A stretch of 6,926 bases of DNA from NCBI GenBank assembly GCA_947643685.1, contig CANRXD010000086.1, positions 1 to 6,926 on the forward strand. Reading direction: 5' to 3'. Under the pieces are notes generated by a model. The model saw only the letters and a program-made list of their open reading frames with translations. It was not told where the DNA came from and searched no databases. Positions 1-5,580 of the stretch are shown here, one piece after another. Position 1 is the first letter of the stretch, and every line of letters starts with the position of its first letter. A program made the translations under genes and the position numbers. Source of the DNA: an uncultured Clostridium sp. (GTDB taxonomy: Bacteria > Bacillota > Clostridia > Lachnospirales > Lachnospiraceae).

Positions 1-615
1 ACTCATACTGGAAAAAAAACTGTTTTCTGCCTTATTCAGTTCTTCAATCTCTTTCTTCTGCTGTCTGGAAAGTTCATTTTCCTCTTCGTAAAGCCTGGTC
101 AGAAACAATAACAGCACACTGATCAGTATCCCCACCAGAATCACAGATACGGCAGAACCAAAGTAAGAACTGACAGGTGTGTTCTGAGAAACAAGATTCG
201 GAAAATAAAACGCGGCAGAATAACATAAAAGGGTCTCTGCAGCACAAAGGAGGAAAAACATTGCTTTGTGTCTCCCCTCTAAGGTAATGTTAATATAAAT
301 AAAGCAAAGTACAAACCATTCAGGCATTCCGCTGTAAAATCCGCCTGCCGTAAAAAAACTTATGGGGAACACGAATAAAAGCAAAACAGTAATCGCCGTG
401 GCTCCTGCACTGATACATTCCCTTCGGATGCTGATTCTCACGATAGCCGCCATGCCGGCAAGGCTGCCGGCAAGAATTATCAGATTCATGAGATTTCTTC
501 CCATGGGCAATATGATTATCAGGGCAATCATGCAGATACCTGTGACCACACGAAACATCCGCTCCCGCAGACTGATTTTATGGTCAAAAATTATTTCAAA
601 CCATTTATTTAACAC
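1..615 (-). CDS. Six-TM sensor histidine kinase, N-terminal 205 residues only (cut by window edge)
   Basis: The reading frame is open from a GTG at 615 to base 1, giving 205 residues without a stop, so the 3' part lies outside the window. About six hydrophobic segments can be seen (roughly residues 20-38, 42-59, 72-90, 100-112, 118-138 and 152-173). A charged helix at about 174-198 (EEENELSRQQKKEIEELNK) leads into NSFFSSMS at 198-205. In Clostridia this phrase normally runs straight into the HisKA H-box (SxxxHEIRTP), so the window stops just before the phospho-acceptor His. A TAGGFYSGMPEWF stretch at 89-101 lies between TM3 and TM4. GTG was chosen because AGGAGG (626-631) sits 10 nt upstream; another GTG at 617 hits a stop after one codon. 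The start is 25 nt after the upstream hybrid kinase's stop, so the two are probably co-transcribed. The kinase class is inferred from the lead-in and context because no catalytic domain is visible; a GGDEF protein with the same membrane module is a less likely alternative. Confidence 0.8.
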   Translation of the reverse strand, partial: MLNKWFEIIFDHKISLRERMFRVVTGICMIALIIILPMGRNLMNLIILAGSLAGMAAIVRISIRRECISAGATAITVLLLFVFPISFFTAGGFYSGMPEWFVLCFIYINITLEGRHKAMFFLLCAAETLLCYSAAFYFPNLVSQNTPVSSYFGSAVSVILVGILISVLLLFLTRLYEEENELSRQQKKEIEELNKAENSFFSSMS

Positions 616-625
616 ACCAGTGTTT

Positions 626-631
626 CCTCCT
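626..631 (-). promoter_or_regulatory. Ribosome binding site for the GTG-initiated partial kinase
   Basis: AGGAGG on the minus strand lies 10 nt before the GTG at 615, inside the 25-nt gap after the hybrid kinase stop codon. It supports GTG as the start; the next in-frame ATG is at residue 20, already inside the first membrane segment. Confidence 0.7.
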
Positions 632-640
632 GTTTTTCAT

Positions 641-3355
641 TTATAATCCGGCCAGAGTATCACAGATTTCGTCATACAGATGCAGTAATGTGGGATGACC
701 ATGACGGATATATTCAATATCTTCTTTCTTTCCGGCTTTTTCCAGCAGTTTTGCCTGATCCGCCAGCCGTTCCGCTCCAATCGTCAGGGATGTGCTTTTT
801 AATGCATGAACCTTGGTGGCATAGTCCTTCCAGTTGGCAGAATCATATAAAGAGATAATCTCATCCTTCTTTGCATTGGCCTGGGAGCGGAACATCCGCA
901 ACATTTCCAAATAAAATTCTTCTTCCCCACCACAGTAATCCAGACCCAGCTGCACATTTATTCCGATATGGCTGAGAGCTTTATAGGGCAGCAGAGAAGG
1001 ACTCTCCAAAACCTCTTCATGCTCAAACGGGTAATTTGTTTCTGGTAAAGGATCTTCTGAAGTCTCGATATCAGGGGTCTTTTTCTCTGTCAGCCGTTCC
1101 TCCTGTTCCGTCTGACTGCTCTCCTGCGGCAAATCCCCGGACGCCTTTTCCAAATCAACGCGAACTGCGGACGCACTTTGGATGAAAGCCGTCTCAGCAG
1201 TCCGGATATTCTTCTTTTTTTTCTTACGCTTCTTTTTAACGGACGGTGCAGCCGATGGGATTTCATCCGGAAGTATCTCCGATGCTGGCTGTATTTCGTC
1301 ATACTTAATCTGGCTGTCAGGCAGCACCTTACGCAGTGTACGCTCCAGCACAGGACGCTCAATGGGTTTGGGAATAAATTCCGTAAAACCCTCATGCTTA
1401 AACATTTCCCGCGCACCGCTGATCGTATTTGCCGTCAAAGCAATAATTGGCAGTTCCTTATAGGCTCCATTGTTAAGCCCCCGGATTTGTTTCAGGGTTT
1501 CCACACCATCAAATCCAGGCATCATATGGTCCAGAAAAATAATATCATAAGAAACAGCGGCACAGCGCTTCACTGCCTCTCTTCCGCTGAGACAGGTATC
1601 CACCTGTATCCCATAGCTGCCTAATACCCCTTTTGCAACTAAAAGATTCATCTCTTCATCATCAACAGCCAAAGCCCGGATGCCTTCACAGAAAAATGGT
1701 CTGCGGCCTGCAGCCTGTGCCTCATCAAATCCGTTTGCATCAATCTCGCCGTTTAACAGATTTACTACGGAAAGAGCAAAAAATGGTTTATGAATTATCA
1801 AAAGCCTGCTGGATTTGCTCAGCATAAACTCCTGTTCCGCAATTACAACAACCTGAAGCCTCTCCGCAAGCTCCTCATAATAAGCGATATTTTCTTCATA
1901 TTCTGACTGTGCAATAAATACATGGGTCAGTGCATGGCCGTTCTGAAGCTTTTGCAGCCCTTCAAAATTATGGGCCTGGTAGCCTTCGAGATGAAGTCCC
2001 TGCATCATATGAAGAATCATGTTGTCATAATATCTCCTCACTTCATCACTTGCGTATTTTTCCGGCCGAAAATAACATGCGATGCAAAGCTTATCCGGTC
2101 GGGAAACAATCATGGCAGGCGTATCATTGGCCACCCCCTGGGGAATGGTAATCTGTGCATGAAGTCCTTCCTGCTCATGGCTGTCGAAATGGAAGAATCC
2201 GCCCATCGCGTGAAGCAGACCCCGGGCAATGGGCAGGCCCAGCCCCAGTCCCCCGGCAAAACGGCTGCTTCCGGAATCTGCCTGGTAAAAATCGGTACAC
2301 ATTTGGCTTATCTGGGCATTGGTCATGCCGATTCCCGTATCATGGATATCTATAAGCAGATTAATTCCATAGCTTTCCTTTCTGAATCGGATGGAGATAT
2401 AGATTCCACCTTCTTCCGTAAACTTAATGGAATTATCCAGAAGAATTTTAAGAATATGGGAAATTTTTTCCACATCGCCGATGAGAACGGAAGGCATTTT
2501 CGGATCCAGATCAAACACCATCTCCAGCTGATGTTTGCTGCTCTGCATAGCTGTCATGGTAATAAGATCATTAACCAGAGAATTGATCCTGTACGGTTCC
2601 TTAACCGGAGTCAGCGTCCCCTCCACAATTTCCGTGTAGTCAAGCATATTGCTGATTTGGTTGGACAGACGTTTTCCGGCCATCTGTATGGAATTCATAT
2701 TTGCCCGAATTTCAGGAGAAATATTTTTTTCCAATATTACCTCACTGATTCCAAGAACCATGTTGATAGGAGTTCTGAGCTCATGGGATACATTGGAAAG
2801 AAATTCTGCATTCTGCTGTCCTGCTGTTTCCAGCTGCGCCAGAGTATTGTCATATTGTTTCCTTTCATCCCGCCTTCTGTTGATCCGGTATAATGCTATG
2901 GACATTACACCTGTAATCACCATACCTCCTGTCGCCAGGCGCACGAGATTTTGTGCCCCCATATCACAACTGATCGTGTGCAAAATAAAAATATGATACA
3001 TCAGCTCTAACACATATAGGGCAACTGTTATATACAACAGGCGCTTTTTATTAAACATGGAGAAAACAAGAATAAGCATACAGGCTACAGAAGGGATCTC
3101 ATAAAGAATAATTCTATGTACTCCAAAGAAGAAAAAACCAACCATCAGCAGCCCGGAACATAAATTCTCATAAAAGGTTTCCGAACCAACCCTTCCGATA
3201 TGAAGGCACCATACAAGGGTATTGCCGGTTAAGATAACAAAAATCATCCAGGGTTCCCATGACAAGGCAATAGTTATCAGAATCAGCATTATGCCAAACA
3301 TAGTGACAATACTGGCCAGAAGCAGATGAATACTTGTCTGCCCTTTTGTTCTCAT
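641..3355 (-). CDS. Hybrid sensor histidine kinase with degenerate receiver, true receiver and Hpt domain (904 aa)
   Basis: This is a membrane-bound multi-step phosphorelay kinase. Six hydrophobic helices occupy about residues 12-157 (12-32, 35-54, 66-80, 87-100, 105-127, 138-157), with no large outside domain and no PAS. A short helix follows, then HisKA with SNVSHELRTPIN (phospho-acceptor H191). The HATPase domain shows N308 in DNSIKF, DTGIG at 339-343 and GGLGLGLPIA at 368-377. Residues about 420-540 look like a receiver without the acceptor Asp (YFRPEKY at 428-434, Q483 near the usual Asp position, KP at 523-524). A full receiver spans about 559-678 with D565/D566, D609 in FLDHMMPG, T641 and K663. 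A Lys-rich and acidic linker (about 680-790) leads to an Hpt domain with H850 in VHALKSTS. The expected path is H191 to D609 to H850. The start ATG overlaps the CheY gene stop (ATGA), with GGAGGAG only a few nt upstream. The signal sensed is unknown. The linker holds a possible frameshift site. Confidence 0.95.
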   Translation of the reverse strand: MRTKGQTSIHLLLASIVTMFGIMLILITIALSWEPWMIFVILTGNTLVWCLHIGRVGSETFYENLCSGLLMVGFFFFGVHRIILYEIPSVACMLILVFSMFNKKRLLYITVALYVLELMYHIFILHTISCDMGAQNLVRLATGGMVITGVMSIALYRINRRRDERKQYDNTLAQLETAGQQNAEFLSNVSHELRTPINMVLGISEVILEKNISPEIRANMNSIQMAGKRLSNQISNMLDYTEIVEGTLTPVKEPYRINSLVNDLITMTAMQSSKHQLEMVFDLDPKMPSVLIGDVEKISHILKILLDNSIKFTEEGGIYISIRFRKESYGINLLIDIHDTGIGMTNAQISQMCTDFYQADSGSSRFAGGLGLGLPIARGLLHAMGGFFHFDSHEQEGLHAQITIPQGVANDTPAMIVSRPDKLCIACYFRPEKYASDEVRRYYDNMILHMMQGLHLEGYQAHNFEGLQKLQNGHALTHVFIAQSEYEENIAYYEELAERLQVVVIAEQEFMLSKSSRLLIIHKPFFALSVVNLLNGEIDANGFDEAQAAGRRPFFCEGIRALAVDDEEMNLLVAKGVLGSYGIQVDTCLSGREAVKRCAAVSYDIIFLDHMMPGFDGVETLKQIRGLNNGAYKELPIIALTANTISGAREMFKHEGFTEFIPKPIERPVLERTLRKVLPDSQIKYDEIQPASEILPDEIPSAAPSVKKKRKKKKKNIRTAETAFIQSASAVRVDLEKASGDLPQESSQTEQEERLTEKKTPDIETSEDPLPETNYPFEHEEVLESPSLLPYKALSHIGINVQLGLDYCGGEEEFYLEMLRMFRSQANAKKDEIISLYDSANWKDYATKVHALKSTSLTIGAERLADQAKLLEKAGKKEDIEYIRHGHPTLLHLYDEICDTLAGL
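1161..1220 (-). other. Candidate -1 programmed frameshift site (A_AAA_AAG plus stem-loop) in the hybrid kinase linker
   Basis: The kinase mRNA reads AAG AAA AAA AAG AAG at Lys711-715, which places the heptamer A_AAA_AAG (1220 to 1214) in the phase needed for tandem tRNA slippage. Nine nt downstream a stem-loop can form: CGGACTGC (1204-1197) with GCAGTTCG (1168-1161), then GACG (1193-1190) with CGTC (1173-1170), then CTTT (1188-1185) with AAAG (1179-1176), loop CATCC. The outer stem has one G-U pair. In the -1 frame only EEYPDC follows before TGA at 1196-1194, so a shifted product would be about 720 residues and lack the Hpt domain. A_AAA_AAG is the known dnaX frameshift heptamer of E. coli. 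No Shine-Dalgarno-like stimulator is seen 10-14 nt upstream, and a Lys-rich linker could give this heptamer by chance. Confidence 0.35.
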
Positions 3356-3726
3356 TGCTCCTCCAATCTTAATCCCAAAGCCAACGCAACTCTTTTCAGC
3401 AGCTCTTTCGGGTAAAATGGTTTCTTAAGGTAATTAATTGCTCCCAGGCTGATAGCAGTCCGCACATCGTCCTCATATCCGGATGCCGTCAGAAAAATAA
3501 CCGGAATGTCCACATTGGATTCCTTAATACGCTTAAAGGTTTCCAGTCCATCCATCTGAGGCATTGCTATATCAAGAAGAATCAAATCAAAATTTTTATG
3601 TTTAATCTCATCAAGAGCCTCTCTCCCGGATTCTGCCAGAATTACATTATAAAATTTCTCCAGAATCATCTGAGTTCTCCTTAAATTCATTATGTCATCA
3701 TCCACTACCAAAATCCGTTTACGCAT
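3352..3726 (-). CDS. Stand-alone CheY-like receiver-domain response regulator (124 aa)
   Basis: This is a single receiver domain with no output domain. The markers are all present: VVDDD near the start (acidic pocket D9-D11), the phospho-acceptor D52 in LILLDIAMPQMDG, the switch Thr in FLTAS (T80) and the conserved Lys in LKKPF (K102). ATG at 3726 is preferred because AAGGAGG (3736-3742) lies 9 nt upstream. A TTG two codons earlier (3732) would be only 3 nt from the AGGAGG. It is the first gene of its transcript, behind a strong sigma-A-type promoter, and its stop overlaps the hybrid kinase start by 4 nt (ATGA), which implies tight co-expression. With no output domain it probably acts by protein-protein contact or as a phosphate shuttle or sink for the downstream kinases, one of which carries an Hpt domain. 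That partnership is inferred from gene order. A motility CheY is less likely because no chemotaxis or flagellar genes are present. Confidence 0.93.
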   Translation of the reverse strand: MRKRILVVDDDIMNLRRTQMILEKFYNVILAESGREALDEIKHKNFDLILLDIAMPQMDGLETFKRIKESNVDIPVIFLTASGYEDDVRTAISLGAINYLKKPFYPKELLKRVALALGLRLEEQ

Positions 3727-3778
3727 AGACAACAGCCTCCTTACATACCCTTTAAATCTTTAAACTTCTTTGTAAACT

Positions 3779-3807
3779 ATTTTAAAACAAGATTGTAATA
3801 AAGTCAA
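3779..3807 (-). promoter_or_regulatory. Sigma-A-type promoter for the cheY-like / hybrid kinase unit
   Basis: On the minus strand the -35 box TTGACT (3807-3802) and the -10 box TAAAAT (3784-3779) are separated by exactly 17 nt. The predicted start is near 3772, giving a leader of about 45 nt to the ATG at 3726. Each box differs from consensus by one base. The leader holds two TTTAAA direct repeats 8 bp apart (3751-3756 and 3759-3764), whose meaning is unclear. Confidence 0.75.
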
Positions 3808-3831
3808 CTTCCGCCTTTTACTTTCATTCGC

Positions 3832-3863
3832 CCCGGCACAGCCGGGAATTGAGCTGCGCTGTG
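3832..3863. repeat. GC-rich inverted repeats with two competing pairings
   Basis: CCCGGC (3832-3837) and GCCGGG (3841-3846) form a perfect 6-bp hairpin with an ACA loop. The overlapping GCACAGC (3836-3842) can instead pair with GCTGTGC (3857-3863), enclosing 14 nt. The two folds exclude each other. The block is clearly GC-richer than the AT-rich intergenic DNA around it and lies between the upstream terminator and the -35 box of the cheY-like unit. No T-run follows on either strand, so it is not a normal terminator. It may be a short dispersed repeat, a protein-binding site or the remains of a structured RNA. Confidence 0.5.
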
Positions 3864-3878
3864 CTCTTTGGGTGGTAC

Positions 3879-3949
3879 AAAAAATCCCTCCTGTTATGTT
3901 TTCTGCAGCTGTTGCAACAGTCTGTGTTAAATAAACAGGAGGGGATTTT
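3879..3949 (-). terminator. Long stem-loop with T6, probable terminator of the kinase-regulator-transporter unit
   Basis: The arm at 3934-3949 pairs with the arm at 3881-3895 over 15 bp with one bulged base, and on the minus strand the hairpin is followed by TTTTTT (3884-3879). It begins about 50 nt after the transporter stop codon, as expected for the end of that transcript. The loop is unusually long (38 nt) and contains the perfect palindrome CTGTTGCAACAG (3909-3920). One arm carries AGGAGGG and the other its complement CCTCCT, so the fold also hides a Shine-Dalgarno-like sequence. On the plus strand only four T's follow, so the minus direction is favoured. Confidence 0.6.
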
Positions 3950-3997
3950 CTAAATACTTCTTAAATTTTTCATGTTGCTCCAAAAAGGAAGCTTCTT

Positions 3998-4858
3998 CTA
4001 AGCGATTGCCAGCAATATTGTACCGAGTGTAATACCGATAACACCCAAAGCTGCTTTCATTGTCAGTTTCTCCTGAAACACAATCCTTGAAAAAGCAATC
4101 GTCACAAGAATACTCAGTTTATCAATTGGGACAACCACACTGGCCGGACCATCCTGTAACGCGCGGTAATAACACATCCAGGATGCTCCGGTGGCAAAAC
4201 CAGATAACACAATAAATTCAAGTTCTTTTTTCTCTATCTTTCTAATCTCTTCCTGCTTCCCGCTTATAAAAACCATCAGCCATGCCATAGCCAGGACTAC
4301 TGTTGTCCGGATTGCTGTTCCAAAATTGGAATCTATTCCTGATATTCCGATTTTACCTAAAATCGCTGTTAAACTGGCGAACACTGCGGAAAGAATCGCG
4401 TAAACCAGCCAGTTTCCATGATCCTTTTCTGTCGTTTCCTCTTTTCTTGAAATCATTAAAAGTGTTCCCAGTCCAATCAAAATCATTGCCACTGCCTTTT
4501 CCCATGTAAATCCTTCATGCAGAAAAATAAGGGCCAGAAAAATAGTAAGTACTGTGCTGGACTTATCAATAGGCACCACCTTACTGATGTCTCCCTTTTG
4601 CAGTGCATGAAAGTAACATAACCAGGACGCTCCGGTGGAAAGGCCGGATAATACGAGAAACAAAACAGTTTTTCCGTGTATTCCATCCGTTCCTGTCCAT
4701 GTACCCGTAATCAATACTATCAGCCAGGAAAACAGGAATACCACAACCGTACGAATCGCAGTAGCGACATCGGAATCTGTTTTCCGGATTCCACATTTTG
4801 CAAGAACTGCCGTAATTCCTGCAAAAAAGGAAGAGCCTATTGCATAAAGCATCCACAT
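3998..4858 (-). CDS. EamA-family (DMT superfamily) membrane transporter with two tandem EamA repeats (286 aa)
   Basis: This is an integral membrane protein of the drug/metabolite transporter superfamily, with about ten membrane helices in two five-helix halves (residues about 1-137 and 149-286) joined by a charged linker (RKEETTEKDHGN). The halves match closely: TAIRT at 33-37 and 181-185, the LSG..TGASW pattern at 70-79 and 218-227, VVPIDK at 94-99 and 243-248, and LGT at 130-132 and 278-280. About half the aligned residues are identical by eye. Many Firmicutes encode a half-length (about 140 aa) version of this subfamily, so this gene looks like an in-frame duplication of such a half. The substrate cannot be read from the sequence. 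The ATG is backed by GGAGG (4867-4871) 8 nt upstream and lies 20 nt after the response regulator stop, which makes it the third gene of a two-component operon. It is therefore a likely target or effector of that system. Confidence 0.92.
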   Translation of the reverse strand: MWMLYAIGSSFFAGITAVLAKCGIRKTDSDVATAIRTVVVFLFSWLIVLITGTWTGTDGIHGKTVLFLVLSGLSTGASWLCYFHALQKGDISKVVPIDKSSTVLTIFLALIFLHEGFTWEKAVAMILIGLGTLLMISRKEETTEKDHGNWLVYAILSAVFASLTAILGKIGISGIDSNFGTAIRTTVVLAMAWLMVFISGKQEEIRKIEKKELEFIVLSGFATGASWMCYYRALQDGPASVVVPIDKLSILVTIAFSRIVFQEKLTMKAALGVIGITLGTILLAIA

Positions 4859-4878
4859 AATTTCATCCTCCAGATAAA

Positions 4879-5580
4879 TTATTTATTCAGGCGATACCCT
4901 GCTCCCCATACTGTTTCCAGTATTTTCGGGTTTTTACTGTCGTCTTCAATCTTTTCACGAATCCGGTTAATATGTACCATCACCGTTGCGCTGTCCCCGA
5001 CATAATGATAGCCCCATATTTTTTCAAATAGCTGTTCCTTTGAAAACACAATATTGGGATTCAGCGCGAGAAATTTTAACAGTTCAAATTCCCGGTTGGG
5101 GAGCCGAATTTCTTTATCTCCTTTATATACCTTCCAGCTGTTGACAAGAATACGTAAATCAGCAATCCGTATCTCCTGTGTATTTTCTTCCGGCAGATTC
5201 CTTAACAGCCGGTCATGTTGTCTTATATTTGCAAGGACTCTCGCTACCAGCTCCGTTGGATCAAAGGGCTTGCCAATGTAATCATCCACCCCCATTCCCA
5301 GGCCCAATATTTTATCTATGGATTCCGTCCTTGCCGTTACCATAAGAATGGGAATGTCCACCATATCCCGTATCTCTCTGCATACCTCGTAACCACTTTT
5401 CCCCGGCAGCATCAAATCCAGCAAAACCAGATCAAATGATTCCTTTTGAAGCAAAGCGGAAACTTTTGTGCCGTCTGACACAATAAACGTATCAAAGCCT
5501 GCCGCCTCCAAATAAGCTTCTTCTACCATGCCGATATCCTCATCGTCTTCTACAATCAGTATACGTTTTTTATCTGACAT
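4879..5580 (-). CDS. OmpR/PhoB-type two-component response regulator (233 aa)
   Basis: This is a DNA-binding response regulator with an N-terminal receiver and a C-terminal winged helix. The receiver shows ILIVEDDED (acidic residues 11-13), phospho-acceptor D55 in LVLLDLMLPG, T82 in MVTAR and K104 in GKPFDP. The winged helix (about 136-233) shows the usual REFELLKFL, the recognition-helix region DSATVMVHINRIREKIE and the terminal TVWGAGYRL hairpin. Length and layout are normal for the family. ATG at 5580 was chosen because GGGAGG (5589-5594) lies 8 nt upstream and the MSDKKRILIVEDD start is typical; an upstream in-frame extension to 5631 lies inside the kinase gene and adds non-family sequence. 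It overlaps the sensor kinase by 11 nt, so translation is probably coupled. It is almost certainly the partner of that kinase. Its targets are unknown; the ATTGTGG repeats upstream of the kinase are one possible binding site. Confidence 0.95.
   Translation of the reverse strand: MSDKKRILIVEDDEDIGMVEEAYLEAAGFDTFIVSDGTKVSALLQKESFDLVLLDLMLPGKSGYEVCREIRDMVDIPILMVTARTESIDKILGLGMGVDDYIGKPFDPTELVARVLANIRQHDRLLRNLPEENTQEIRIADLRILVNSWKVYKGDKEIRLPNREFELLKFLALNPNIVFSKEQLFEKIWGYHYVGDSATVMVHINRIREKIEDDSKNPKILETVWGAGYRLNK

Noticed and set aside
362..646. Plus-strand 94-codon frame opposite the partial kinase
   Set aside because: The minus strand carries a continuous membrane-protein frame with a good ribosome binding site and the SFFSSMS lead-in; the plus frame is its shadow.
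1090..1416. Minus-strand 108-codon frame inside the hybrid kinase, as a +1 frameshift product
   Set aside because: It is in the +1 frame, whereas the A_AAA_AAG heptamer favours -1; its Arg-rich translation has no domain.
1922..2893. Plus-strand open frame of 323 codons
   Set aside because: It lies wholly antisense to the kinase and receiver-like domains of the hybrid kinase, whose motifs are unmistakable. Its translation shows no recognisable domain and is rich in His, Arg and Cys, as expected of an antisense shadow.
3903..3920. CTGCAG and CTGTTGCAACAG palindromes as an independent operator
   Set aside because: They lie in the loop of the probable terminator, well upstream of the next promoter, so an operator role is unsupported.
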